A stretch of 12,500 nucleotides of DNA from Symbiodinium natans (GCA_905221605.1 CAJNDS010002190.1:798338-810837); one strand, 5' to 3'; shown: positions 1 to 6,907, counted from the stretch's first letter. A program made the numbers and translations. The notes: a model not told the origin generated them from the sequence alone.

Positions 1-99
1 TGTTTCGAAGTATGTGCTTCATAGGGCATCAAAGTTGTACATAAGGTTTCACCAATCAGGGGTCCACATTGAGGGGCCGCATAGCCTACCCTGAGAAAA
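1..99. mobile_element. Degenerate copy of a short dispersed element, cut by the window edge
   Basis: The right end carries the 14-mer ctaccctgagaaaa (86-99), also present at 7207-7220 at the end of the best copy of a short inverted-repeat element. Upstream, gaagtatg, a ggcatcaaag stretch and ggggcc occur in the same order as in that copy. Only the right half is convincing; the left limit is outside the window or eroded. Confidence 0.4.
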
Positions 100-152
100 G
101 TGGGGGATATGACTAAGCCCTAAGCCCCATATTGGTAGTAGGGTGAGTTAGG

Positions 153-245
153 AGCCCTTAATCCTAAAACCCTAAGCCATAAACCGTAAAACCCTAAACC
201 CTAAACCCTAAGCCCTAAATCCTAAATCCTAAATCCTAGACCCGA
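153..245. repeat. CCCTAAA array (C-strand), degenerate
   Basis: Units ccctaaa, ccctaag, cctaaat and aaccgtaa are mixed, with several point changes. The array lies directly left of an exon-like island, 13-15 bases from its putative AG. Confidence 0.9.
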
Positions 246-257
246 AGCCACCTGAAG

Positions 258-321
258 AGCGGCAGGCGCGACCTTTTCCTTCAACCCGGCCGAAGAGCCC
301 AAGCCCGAACTCGGACACAAG
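258..321 (+). CDS. Candidate exon, unrecognised protein fragment
   Basis: The island between two telomere-type arrays is open in the frame reading GATFSFNPAEEPKPELGHK, with mostly C or G in third positions (GCG ACC TTC AAC CCG GCC GAG CCC AAG). The left limit is set by an AG at 256-257 (or 258-259). The right limit is AAG followed by GC at 322-323, a non-canonical GC 5' splice site of the kind reported in dinoflagellates. The next island (from 384) continues the same frame in phase 0 after a 62-base TTTAGGG-like intron. No domain or motif is recognised. It could equally be spacer DNA, since a 60-base open frame is common by chance. Confidence 0.35.
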
Positions 322-383
322 GCTTTAGATTTTAGGGCTTAGCGTTTTGGGTTTAGGGTTTGGGGTTAGGGTGTAGGGTTTAG
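322..383 (+). other. Candidate 62-base intron made almost entirely of TTTAGGG-type repeat
   Basis: It starts GCTTTAGA and ends GTTTAG. The interior is TTTAGGG with variants (tttgggg, ttagggtg). Removing it joins two islands in the same frame, reading GHK then GNC. A TTTAGGG unit itself supplies the 3' AG here. Confidence 0.35.
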
Positions 384-490
384 GGCAACTGTTTGGAGGT
401 GAAAGGGATCCGGGCCCGCAAGATGTGGCTCGCGCTGAAGATGATGCCCTTCAAAGCAGCTCGGATCAAGAGCTTCCGTTGGCTTCATGG
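384..490 (+). CDS. Candidate exon, basic unrecognised fragment
   Basis: The island is open in phase 0 from GGC (384). It includes KGIRARKMWLALKMMPF and KAARIKSFRWLHG, a lysine/arginine-rich, probably helical segment. By hand count 27 of 35 codons end in G or C, clearly more biased than the flanking repeats. Two right ends are possible: GG followed by GTTCAG at 491 (phase 2), or an extension through FRVQ to 503 followed by GC at 504 (phase 0). The phase-0 choice agrees with the next island at 640. No family is recognised. Confidence 0.38.
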
Positions 491-637
491 GTTCAGGGTT
501 CAGGCCCTAAACCCTAAACCCTAAACCCTAAACCCTAAACTCTGAACCCTGAACCCTAAACCCTAGACTCTATGCCCTAAACCCGAAGCCCTCGACCCTA
601 ACAACCCCAAACCCTAGACCGTAATCCCTAAACGCTA
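491..637. repeat. Head-to-head telomere-type array: short TTTAGGG-like part then CCCTAAA part
   Basis: At 491-503 the sequence is gttcagggttcag (G-strand). From 505 it switches abruptly to ccctaaa units that decay toward 637 (ctagacc, ccgaagc, cgaccct). The G-to-C inversion has the polarity of fused telomeres but is here only two G units long. Confidence 0.85.
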
Positions 638-639
638 AG

Positions 640-715
640 CCGACCAAGCCAACTTCACTTCCCAAGCTATGCAGTCTCGCAATATTGAACCCTTTCATCT
701 TTGAAGGTTCATGTG
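640..715 (+). CDS. Candidate exon, unrecognised
   Basis: Starts after ctaag (AG at 638-639) and ends TGT G before GTGAGC at 716, a good 5' splice consensus. The phase-0 frame reads PTKPTSLPKLCSLAILNPF then IFEGSC, a short hydrophobic stretch. Third positions are less GC-biased than in the neighbouring islands, and another frame is open for 16 codons. Confidence 0.25.
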
Positions 716-729
716 GTGAGCTCTCGAAA

Positions 730-834
730 TTTAGGGGGTTTAGGGTTTTTGAAACCGTAAACCCTAAACCCTAAACCCTAAACCCCAAACCCTAAACCCT
801 AAACTCTAAACCCTAAACCCTAAACCCTAAACCC
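730..834. repeat. Short TTTAGGG units followed by a CCCTAAA array (inverted pair)
   Basis: Two to three G-strand units (730-747) are followed after a few bases by about eleven CCCTAAA units (753-834), including ccccaaa and ctctaaa variants. If 716 is a 5' splice site, this array pair lies inside the following intron. Confidence 0.9.
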
Positions 835-917
835 GGGACGCCTGATGACAATAACCCCAAAAGGACCCACATTTTGGAGAAGTGATCAGAGTCTTGGATT
901 TTAGTAAGGGTTTTTAG

Positions 918-1082
918 AGTTCGGAAGGGTTTGCATCAATCAGGGCGAGGAGGCATGTTGCCGAACTTACAACTACCACCGTAGCTTCAAGTAGCAATCG
1001 GGATCCATCTCAAACCCTGAATCCTACCCCAAGCGCAGAAGCTAAGGAGTTCAGCCCTGACATTGGGCTTCATAAGCATTGA
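918..1082 (+). CDS. Candidate terminal exon or chance open frame (54 codons plus TGA)
   Basis: Begins after gggtttttag (AG at 916-917) and stays open to TGA at 1080-1082. Residues include EGFASIRARRHVAELTTTTV and SNRDPSQTLNPTPSAEAKEF. TLNPTP comes from a decayed CCCTAAA patch at about 1014-1030. Codon third positions are not GC-biased, unlike the islands at 258 and 384, so this may be non-coding. Confidence 0.2.
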   Translation, partial: SSEGFASIRARRHVAELTTTTVASSSNRDPSQTLNPTPSAEAKEFSPDIGLHKH

Positions 1083-1191
1083 GGGCTGAGGGTTCGTTCT
1101 TTGGGGCTTGTCTTGAGAGCCAGGGTTCGTTTTGTTGTCTTCAGTTTTAGGGTGTTAGATAGAGCAGGTGTGTTGGTTGTTTAGTGATGAA

Positions 1192-1250
1192 GGTTTAGGG
1201 TTTAGGGGTTAGGGGTTTAGGGTGGCGCTGGGGTTTTAGGAGGGTTTTGG
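1192..1250. repeat. TTTAGGG-like array, degenerate
   Basis: Units such as ggtttaggg, tttaggggttagggg and ggggttttagg. The segment 1083-1358 otherwise shows G/T-rich sequence with no supported gene. Confidence 0.75.
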
Positions 1251-1358
1251 CAGTTGGTTAGGCTTCTAGGGGCTCATTATTGGGGTGTGTTGGCTTTTTG
1301 TGAGATTCGCCTGTGCTTGGTTTACCCAGTTCTTGGAGCTAAGTCCTTCTTGTGACAG

Positions 1359-1406
1359 CTGGTCGTTGAGTTGCCACACCCCAAGCCCTGTCTGTACATT
1401 CAAACT
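1359..1406 (+). CDS. Candidate exon, 16 codons
   Basis: A strong-looking acceptor, ccttcttgtgacag, ends at 1358. The phase-0 frame reads LVVELPHPKPCLYIQT and reaches ACT directly before GT at 1407. The 38 bases to the next island start with GT and end with AG. That is very short for an intron; without splicing this frame stays open on through 1556 with a less biased composition. Confidence 0.28.
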
Positions 1407-1444
1407 GTCAACCCTGAACCCCTAGAGGCCCTAAAGGCCCTAAG

Positions 1445-1546
1445 GCCCCAAAGGCCGCCCAAGCCTCCCATGCAGCATCTCGGAACCTCTCAAACCTGGA
1501 GGATGTCGTCGACCAAACCTTCGAGACAATGCGGGAGGCTTCCTGG
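1445..1546 (+). CDS. Candidate exon, helical unrecognised fragment
   Basis: Begins GCC after taag (AG at 1443-1444) and ends TCC TGG directly before GTTTAGGC at 1547. The frame reads KAAQASHAASRNLSNLED, then VVDQTFETMREASW, 34 codons in phase 0 at both ends. By hand count 23 of 34 codons end in G or C. The sequence looks like an amphipathic, possibly coiled-coil helix. The overlapping alternative frame from the upstream island is proline-rich and less plausible as protein. Confidence 0.38.
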
Positions 1547-1577
1547 GTTTAGGCTTTAGGGGTTTAGGGTTTAGCGG
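1544..1577. repeat. Short TTTAGGG-type array
   Basis: gggtttaggctttaggggtttagggtttag. It abuts the 3' edge of the island at 1445-1546 and provides its GT. Confidence 0.85.
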
Positions 1578-1620
1578 TTGCTATAAGCCCCCTTAGGAAC
1601 TCTGCAGTTTTCCCCACCAG

Positions 1621-1830
1621 ACAAGTGGGGTGGTTAGATTTCAAGGACAAAGTGGCAAGCATCATGTGGCGGGACGTGCTCAGGACGGCAGGGAGGACTG
1701 CTTCCGGAGGACAGCAGACCAGGCAGTACAAGATTCAGGACAGCAGGCCAGGCAGTTTCTGTCGCCTTACTAAGCAGGCCAGGAAGGCTCAGGCGGGCAA
1801 CTGTACCGAAATGTTGCTTCGTGATGGATG
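1621..1830 (+). CDS. Candidate exon region, weak
   Basis: An acceptor-like ttttccccaccag ends at 1620. One frame is open to a TGA at about 1829 and reads VGWLDFKDKVASIMWRDVLR at its start, with GC-rich third positions only in that first part. The phase does not agree with the preceding island (phase 0) unless the AG before GAC (after gatttcaag) is used. After about 1690 the sequence becomes repetitive: a 17-bp near-duplicate at 1711-1727 and 1740-1756. A true coding end, if any, probably lies before that. Confidence 0.22.
1711..1756. repeat. Local 17-bp near-direct repeat
   Basis: acagcagaccaggcagt at 1711-1727 and acagcaggccaggcagt at 1740-1756 differ at one base, with 29-base spacing. Confidence 0.8.
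1766..1817 (-). repeat. Inverted copy of the ~55-bp repeat found at 4975-5036
   Basis: On the minus strand this segment aligns with 4975-5036: both contain in order a gcat-cggtaca core, ttgcccgcctg, agcct-ccttggcctgctt or close variants, and a final gttac/gtaaggc-ac. The distal part, 1793-1817, also matches 5147-5171 directly at 23 of 25 bases. Confidence 0.65.
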
Positions 1831-1848
1831 ATGGATGGCCTGGATGGA
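1823..1848. repeat. GATG short minisatellite
   Basis: Repeats of gatg/gatgg around 1823-1848. The surrounding 1830-2087 holds no supported gene; it contains a 13-mer gattgcgtggcat at 1991-2003 and again at 2050-2062. Confidence 0.6.
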
Positions 1849-2087
1849 CAGCGTGATGGATTTCGTGGCTTTCCGCTTAAAACAAATGTGTTTTGGTACC
1901 TGCCCAAAAATTATATCGCGCTGGCGAGTGGGAGGCGTTAGCATTTTCGTCCGCAAGCGACAGCTCTGCGTGTTCTTGGGGTTGCGTGTAGATTGCGTGG
2001 CATCATGCGCTTGGCGGGTTGCATGGATTGCGTTGCTTGTGGACATGTTGATTGCGTGGCATGTGATTTGGTCAGCTGTTTCCTCGT

Positions 2088-2110
2088 GAGAACTGTCCTG
2101 GACAGTTCTC
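2088..2110. repeat. 11-bp perfect inverted repeat at the edge of the C/T tract
   Basis: gagaactgtcc (2088-2098), one base, then ggacagttctc (2100-2110). The right arm runs into the pyrimidine tract. It could form a cruciform or an RNA hairpin with a minimal loop (some arm bases would open to form the loop). Confidence 0.85.
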
Positions 2111-2992
2111 CCCTCTCCCCCCCCCTCCCCCTCCCCTTCCCTCCTCCCCTCCTCCCCTCCTCCCCTCCATCCCCATCCCACTCCCTCCTCCCTCCTCTCC
2201 CTCATCCCCTCCTCCCCTCCGCCCCTCCTCCCCCTCCTCCCTCCTCCCCTCCTCCCCTCCTCCCCTCCTCCCCGCCCCCCCTCCTCCCCTCCTCCCTCCT
2301 CCCCCCTCCCCTCCTCCCCCTCCTCCCCTCCTCCCCCTCCTCCCCTCCTCCCCTCCTCCTCCATCCCCTCCCTCCTCCCCTCCCCTCCCCTCCGCCCCTC
2401 CCCTCCTCCCCTCCTCCTCCTCCCCTCCTCCCCTCCTCCCCTCTCCCCTCCTCCCCTCTCCCCTCCTCCCCTCCTCCCCCTCCCTCCCCTCCTCCCCTCC
2501 TCCCCTCCTCCCTCCTCCCCCCTCCCCTCCTCCCCTCCCCTCCTCCCCTCCTCCCCTCCTCCCTCCTCCCCGCCTCCCCTCCTCCCCGCCTCCCTCCTCC
2601 CCTCCCCCCTCCCTCCCCTCCTCTCCCTCCTCCCCTTCTCCCTCCTCCTCCCCCTCCCCTCCTCCCCTCCTCCCCTCCTCCCCTCCCCTCCTCCCCTCCT
2701 CCCCCCTCCCCCTCCCCTCCTCCCCTCCTCCTCCTCCCCTCCCCCTCCTCCTCCTCCCTCCTCCCCTCCTCCCCTCCTCTCCCCCCTCCCTCCTCACCCC
2801 TCCCCCCCTCCCCTCCTCCCCTCCTCCCCCCCTCCCCTCCTCCCCTCCTCCCTCCTCCCCTCCTCCCCCTCCCTCCCGCCCCCCTCCTCCCCTCCTCCCC
2901 CCTCCCCTCCTCCCTCCTCCCCTCCTCCCTCCTCCCCTCCTCCCCTCCTCCCCTCCTCCCTCCTCCCCTCCCCTCCTCCCCTCCTCCCCTCC
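2106..2992. repeat. 887-base polypyrimidine tract (CCCTCCT-like)
   Basis: By eye only about 12 purines interrupt 887 bases of C and T (A at 2169, 2175, 2180, 2214, 2363, 2796; G at 2221, 2274, 2394, 2572, 2588, 2878). The period is loose: ctcctccc and ctccc blocks with changing numbers of C. The complementary strand is GGGGAGGAGGGG-rich and could form G-quadruplexes or intramolecular triplexes. The long ORFs on both strands here (proline/serine/leucine or glycine/arginine/glutamate only) are products of low complexity, not genes. Confidence 0.97.
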
Positions 2993-2998
2993 GGCCAT

Positions 2999-3145
2999 TG
3001 AAGCTTTGCGGCAAAACTCGGCTCATAGAAGCCGTCTCAAACCCCAAACCATTATTAGCCAGGTTTCCTGTATGACGCATCTGGCTGAGGTACGTCTGAA
3101 GCTCTGCGGCTTGCCAGCCTGCGAAACTCGGCTTTTAGCGGCGTT
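2999..3145. repeat. Degenerate ~98-110 bp duplication
   Basis: gaagctttgcggc (3000-3012) with aaactcggct (3014-3023) recurs as gaagctctgcggc (3098-3110) with aaactcggct (3124-3133). The rest of each copy is diverged. The region 2993-3477 shows no supported gene. Confidence 0.65.
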
Positions 3146-3477
3146 GCTTACTCTGACATCTTCGCCGGGCTAGATCGACGTGGCTCTTCGCAAATCCGCT
3201 GTCTTGAGGGCCGTACGCTGCGAGCGGTACACGCTCGAGCAGCAGGGCTGGTTCTGGCAGGGTGTGCTGGCGGGTTTGCATTTGCGCTTACTGCCTTTAC
3301 CCGCCTCCAGCCTGTAGCCATCTATATGGTAATAGTCATAAGTGCCAAACCTTCGGCTTTTGGCCTTTGGGTTAAGTCAGTACCATGCTGCGCTGGACGA
3401 GTGGTCTCGCGTGTATATTGCGACGCCCAATCGACATGACTGGTTTGGGTGCCAGTACTGCGCCGAATACCTGACTC

Positions 3478-3793
3478 TTGTTAACTAGGTGCACCCCACC
3501 CGCCCGTGTTCCCGTACCGCCTGCCCGTGTTGCCGCTCTTCCTGTCTCCGCGGCGCCAGGAAGGACAGCTGCTGCCCATGACAGAAACAACCTTGCTAAA
3601 CTAGGACAACCTCGTGGAAAAGGTGGAAGGCCAGTCTTGCTGATCGCCTCGCAGCTGATGCGTTTGAGGTCGGGGTCGCGCGGGTCTTTGCGGCTACTTG
3701 CGCGCAAGTTCTTTCTGCCGCAGTACAGCCCGCTAGAACTAGAGCGTCTGCGCTTTGACTGGGCAAGACGCACCTCCTCGGACATTGTAGAAC
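3478..3793 (+). CDS. Candidate exon with a GTAAGT 5' splice site, unrecognised
   Basis: An open frame runs from about 3478 to 3807. Its last part reads LARKFFLPQYSPLELERL and RFDWARRTSSDIVE, mixed-charge and protein-like, and reaches GAA C followed by GTAAGT at 3794, an ideal 5' splice consensus. The N-terminal part (proline/arginine/alanine-rich) is less convincing. A second + frame (about 3600-3765) is also open, alanine-rich (LADRLAADAFEVGVARVF), and a minus-strand frame overlaps. With stops rare in this GC-rich stretch the coding call is weak. No family recognised. Confidence 0.25.
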
Positions 3794-3875
3794 GTAAGTC
3801 CCACTAAGCGTTTGACTGGCACTGTCGCGCGCATCGTCCCTTTGAAGAAGCCATCTCTTGTGCTTCTTCTCGTTG

Positions 3876-4124
3876 AGAAGGCCTTTCAAGGCCGGCTCGA
3901 AATGGACAAGGGACTCGCGTCGGCAGGTTTTTATTTCTGCGCGGGCCGCTGTGCGCTTCTGCTTGCAGCAGCACTGTGGTGCTAAAGAACGGGCGCATGT
4001 TGTCGGGGGGCCGAGGCTTTAGTCTGCTGCATCTGGGCGACTTCGAGCTTGCTGCTGCTGCTGCGACCCGCCCTAGGCCAATTGCACTTGTCCTCGAAAA
4101 AGTAGAGAGTAGAAATTTGTTCTA
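3876..4124 (+). CDS. Candidate downstream exon ending at TAA, weak
   Basis: After ttctcgttgag, one frame stays open for more than 80 codons to TAA at about 4122-4124. It includes TVVLKNGRMLSGGRGFSLL and HLGDFELAAAAATRP; the alanine run comes from a short TGC microsatellite at 4050-4064. It continues in phase from GTAAGT at 3794. The other two frames are also open for long stretches, one with a hydrophobic segment FYFCAGRCALLLAAALW, so the choice is uncertain. Confidence 0.2.
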
Positions 4125-4303
4125 AATTCCTCACTGCAGTACATCAAGGGAGTGGTATGACTTCGGGACCTGCAGAGAAGCGACCGTCACGAGTGACGAA
4201 ATGAAAGAGCATTCACTGGCATTCACTCTACTAGAGCTTGACCGTATGTACGGGCAAGCGACCGCAACACAAAGTATCCCGTCCGCCTAGTTGGAGGGCA
4301 TAA

Positions 4304-4463
4304 ACTTTGACGATGTGTTTTTGAGAACAAACGTAGTTCGCAGTCCTGTGACATGTCATGTGCAGTTACAAACATTTTGATGATGTGCTTTTTGAGACAA
4401 GGCAGCTGTTGCAGCCTGTGCCTTTTGCAGTCTTGCGACATGTGGTGCCAAGCAGTTGTAAAC
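4304..4463. repeat. Tandem duplication, copies of 70 and 90 bases
   Basis: 4304-4373 and 4374-4463 share in order a ttgaYgatgtg-tttttgag start, gcagtc-tg-gacatgt, and gcagtt-taaac at the end. The second copy has about 20 extra bases in the middle. Because the copies end 90 bases apart, the minus-strand frame at 4223-4474 repeats MSQDC and KTH/KKH-like residues. I see nothing else suggesting a gene in 4125-4690. Confidence 0.75.
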
Positions 4464-4589
4464 ATGCTGTTCATGGCCGCTGCGATGCCTCTGTGTCGTT
4501 TCGAACATGTCCGTCTTGCTGAGATAATTTATTCACAAGGGATGAAACAGACGTAAGGACAGCTTCGAGAGCACTGCGGCTTGGGCCCT

Positions 4590-4617
4590 AGCCCCTAAAC
4601 CCTAAACTTTAAATCCT
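4590..4617. repeat. Short CCCTAAA patch
   Basis: cctagcccctaaaccctaaactttaaatcc: two good units in otherwise unique sequence. Confidence 0.8.
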
Positions 4618-4693
4618 CCTTCTCGCCCAAATTTGAGATTTTGTTGAAGAGTTGTTTCAAAGGGTGCTGTGGCCCCTATAGAGTTTAGACTTC

Positions 4694-4809
4694 AGGACCT
4701 GCAGAAGACTTAAAGGCCGGCAAAAGACTCAAGGGCTTGCAGAAGATTGAAGGCCTGCAGAAGTCTCCCGGGCCTGCTGACGTCTCCAGGGCTTGCAGAA
4801 GACTGGAAG
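4694..4809. repeat. 19-20 bp minisatellite, six degenerate units
   Basis: Units begin at 4694, 4714, 4733, 4752, 4771 and 4790. The consensus is close to ggcctgcagaagactcaag. It carries no frame-preserving pattern. Confidence 0.85.
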
Positions 4810-4840
4810 TTCAAACCTGGGTTGACCCCTACATCCCATG

Positions 4841-5171
4841 CACCGGCCTGAGCCCCTGCCCGGCTTATTAAGACGAATTGCCGATGCTGTTGCCCACCTG
4901 CGCTTCACTGGCCGCTGGCCTGCTTATTTTGCTTACGCAGGCAACTTTCCGCTACAGTTCCTGCTTGTTCCAACAGCATTCCGGTACAATTGCCCGCCTG
5001 GACCAGAGCCTCCTTGGCCTGCTTGTTACGGCAACCCGGCAACATCCTGAGCCTCCTTGGCGTGCGTGTTAAGGCAACATTCTGGTACAGTGGCCTGGTG
5101 TGCCCAGCTGCGCCTCAATAAGTAGAGCAGAGAAGCTCATGACAAGGCGGTCAACTGTGCCGAAATGTTGC
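4841..5171. repeat. Degenerate ~55-60 bp repeat array
   Basis: Recurring blocks are cctgcttgtta, ggcaacat(t)-cggtaca and ttgcccgcctg, with agcctccttgg. The clearest copies are 4975-5036 and 5037-5095. At 5147-5171 one part appears in the opposite orientation. Short ORFs across this array are products of the repeat. The same unit occurs inverted at 1766-1817. Confidence 0.65.
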
Positions 5172-5320
5172 CTGAATAGGCAAGCCATGGACGGTGCCGG
5201 AGCGAGATTTTTTCAATTGGGTCTTCGGGACAGGGTGGGGGAGGTTCGAAGTGGTAATCATTTAAATAAAACCCAAGGGTATATTCACAATGTGTTTTTA
5301 TCAAGGTTCTAATAGAGTAT

Positions 5321-5353
5321 AGGTTATAAGTATGGTAACTATGCTTATAACCT
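5321..5353. repeat. 13-bp hairpin
   Basis: aggttataagtat (5321-5333), 7-base loop, atgcttataacct (5341-5353), one mismatch that would be a G:U pair in RNA. Downstream to about 5460, cctaagtgcccatgaacc and cttggagtttgggcttagg form a second, imperfect pairing. The stretch 5176-5690 otherwise holds no supported gene. Confidence 0.75.
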
Positions 5354-5686
5354 TTTAAGGGTACTTACAACCTTACTCCTAAGTGCCCATGAACCTCCAA
5401 GTACTTGAAGGTTTCTTGTGGAGGTTGAAGGGCTTGGAGTTTGGGCTTAGGAAGGTTACTGAGAAGGTTTAAGGGTTAGAGTTTGGGGCTTGTGACGGTT
5501 CCCGGAAAGTCAGAAGTCGGGATGAGATAGGGTTATGAGTCTTATGCTATAGTTTTTGGTGTCTGCACAAACGGTTCCTCATGAGCACTGCAGCAAGGTT
5601 AAGGGGGTTTAAGGTTGAAAGGACCTTTTACCCCCCTGAAGACCCCTTATACACCCCGTATGTACCCCCTTTTACCACCCTGAGCC

Positions 5687-5708
5687 CGAGACCCTAAACC
5701 CTAAACCC
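5687..5708. repeat. Short CCCTAAA patch
   Basis: Three units, gagaccctaaaccctaaacc. Flanked on both sides by related ccccttatacaccc blocks (about 5643 and 5773). Confidence 0.8.
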
Positions 5709-5825
5709 GGAAGCTTCATGAACACCCGGAGCCCAGAGATCCTATTATACCCATTATACCCCCTTTTCCCCCCCTTATACACCCACACCCCGTCTTTTTC
5801 CCGGGAGTTTAGATTTTTTTGTGAG

Positions 5826-5919
5826 GATACGGAGAACGTGCCCAACGTCAATGACAGCGTTCCAAGCATGCGGCAGGCGCCAGCTTACGTTGGGAAGGGA
5901 TGTGGGCTTCGGATGTCGG
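5826..5919 (+). CDS. Candidate exon, acidic/polar fragment
   Basis: A T7 pyrimidine run then gtgag gives an acceptor ending at 5825. The frame reads DTENVPNVNDSVPSMRQAPA then YVGKGCG, with 17 of the first 24 codons ending in G or C. A GT follows at 5920 (phase 1). It lies within a longer open frame (5718-5969) whose start is a proline/tyrosine-rich translation of spacer. No family recognised. Confidence 0.33.
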
Positions 5920-5956
5920 GTTTATGCTGCAGTCTCCTAAGTATTGGTTATACATG

Positions 5957-6018
5957 CCCTAAGCCCTAAACCTACACCCTAAACTTTCAACGGTAAATCC
6001 TATTTTGAACCCTAAACG
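5957..6018. repeat. Degenerate CCCTAAA patch
   Basis: ccctaagccctaaacctacaccctaaac followed by decayed units. The stretch 5920-6290 has no supported gene; it holds this patch and the element at 6084. Confidence 0.75.
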
Positions 6019-6083
6019 AATCCGCCTCCAAAACTTGAAATCCTGAGCCGCGAACCTCGAAACCCGCAACTCTGCATGCCTGA

Positions 6084-6170
6084 GGGTAGTTTCATGGTCC
6101 CGTAATACGGTCCCTTAATGCACTGTCCCTTACGCTCTTCAAAGGGTTCTGATGTATTGGCCCTTGGGTC
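6084..6170. mobile_element. Truncated copy of the ~93-bp inverted-repeat element
   Basis: gggtagtttcatggtccc (6084-6101) is the exact reverse complement of 7195-7212, the right arm of the best copy. The middle (aagggttctgatgtattggccc) matches 7164-7186 in order. The right arm is not recognisable. Confidence 0.55.
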
Positions 6171-6285
6171 AGGCAGGGTCTACAAGGGGGATAGAAGGGG
6201 TCCCCCTTTTAAGGTACTAAGGGAGCATGTGGGGTGCAGCTTTGGTAGAGTTAGGGAGTAACGGGCAGGGGCGTTCCCAAAGTTC

Positions 6286-6345
6286 CCTAAACCCCAAACC
6301 CTAAACCCTAAACCCCAAACTCTAAACCCTAAACCCTAAACCGCT
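6286..6345. repeat. CCCTAAA array
   Basis: About eight units with ccccaaa and ctctaaa variants. It ends 29 bases before the acceptor-like AG at 6374. Confidence 0.95.
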
Positions 6346-6374
6346 CCCTTTTCCGAAGCCTGTTTTTTGCACAG

Positions 6375-6440
6375 GTCCGGCCGCACTGGCAGTGGCTTGG
6401 CGCCTGCTTAAGTCCTCAACTTTACCAGAGGGTCCATCGA
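6375..6440 (+). CDS. Candidate 66-base exon
   Basis: A textbook-like acceptor, tgttttttgcacag, ends at 6374; GTTTCGGG begins at 6441. Two frames are open: VRPHWQWLGACLSPQLYQR (phase 0 to 0) and PAALAVAWRLLKSSTLPEG (phase 1 to 1). The sequence does not decide between them, and neither joins directly to the GC-biased frame of the island at 6735 (prior phase 2 needed). There may be another exon in 6473-6597 or a different boundary. Confidence 0.35.
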
Positions 6441-6472
6441 GTTTCGGGTTTAGGGTTTAGGGTTTAGGGTTA
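6441..6472. repeat. TTTAGGG array
   Basis: gtttcgggtttagggtttagggtttaggg, directly after the candidate exon edge. It is complementary to the CCCTAAA array at 6624-6708 further along the same candidate intron. Confidence 0.95.
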
Positions 6473-6597
6473 TGCGAAGGAGCCTTGCCATAGATGGCTA
6501 GCCCCACCCCATCGTGTGCACCTCAGTGAATTCCTGCCACCCTGCCTAAGCTCATATCAGCCGTAGGACCCCAAACTCCTCAACCCGAAACCCGACA

Positions 6598-6708
6598 GGG
6601 TTCAGGGTTCAGGGTTTAGGGTTCTAAACCCTAAACCCTAAACCCTAAACCCTAAACCCTAAACCCTAAACCCTAAACCCTAAACCCTAAACCCTAAACC
6701 CTAAACCC
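6598..6708. repeat. Head-to-head TTTAGGG then CCCTAAA array
   Basis: G-strand units at 6598-6623 (gggttcagggttcaggg, then tttagggtt) switch at 6623/6624 to about twelve near-perfect CCCTAAA units. A clean inversion point with no spacer. Confidence 0.95.
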
Positions 6709-6734
6709 CCAACTGCCATCATCTTCATCTCTAG

Positions 6735-6832
6735 CACCGGTGCGACGCAGAGGTGGGGCACGCTGCAGGCTTTTGTGCTGCTCTTGAACGCCGTCACGCC
6801 CATGATCCTGCTTCTTGGCTTTACTTGGCACT
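6735..6832 (+). CDS. Candidate exon with a membrane-type segment
   Basis: A pyrimidine-rich acceptor, catcttcatctctag, ends at 6734 and GTTTAGGG begins at 6833. The GC-biased frame (25 of 32 codons end in G or C) reads TGATQRWGTLQAF then VLLLNAVTPMILLLGFTWH, a hydrophobic stretch long enough for a transmembrane helix. It begins with one base of a codon and ends with one. The phase-0 frame is open too (HRCDAEVGHAAGF) but is less biased and leads into a stop two islands later. I do not recognise a family; a membrane protein is an inference from hydrophobicity alone. Confidence 0.4.
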
Positions 6833-6863
6833 GTTTAGGGTTTAGGGCTTAGGGCTTGGGGCT
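6833..6863. repeat. TTTAGGG array
   Basis: tttagggtttagggcttagggcttggggc, directly after the island at 6735-6832. Confidence 0.9.
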
Positions 6864-6907
6864 GAGGCTTTATGGTTCTGGGGGCATGAAGGCGGTTTTA
6901 GGGCATT

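Noticed and set aside
1993-3080. Four ORFs of 190-360 codons on both strands across the C/T tract
   Set aside because: They consist of Pro/Ser/Leu or Gly/Arg/Glu only and exist because the tract has almost no stop codons on either strand.
3372-3998. Minus-strand ORFs of 64-137 codons
   Set aside because: No codon bias, three overlapping frames open, and no splice-like edges; likely shadows of GC-rich sequence.
4223-4556. Opposing ORFs of 83 and 67 codons over the tandem duplication
   Set aside because: The internal repeat explains the apparent protein repeat; composition is Cys/Met/His-rich and not gene-like.
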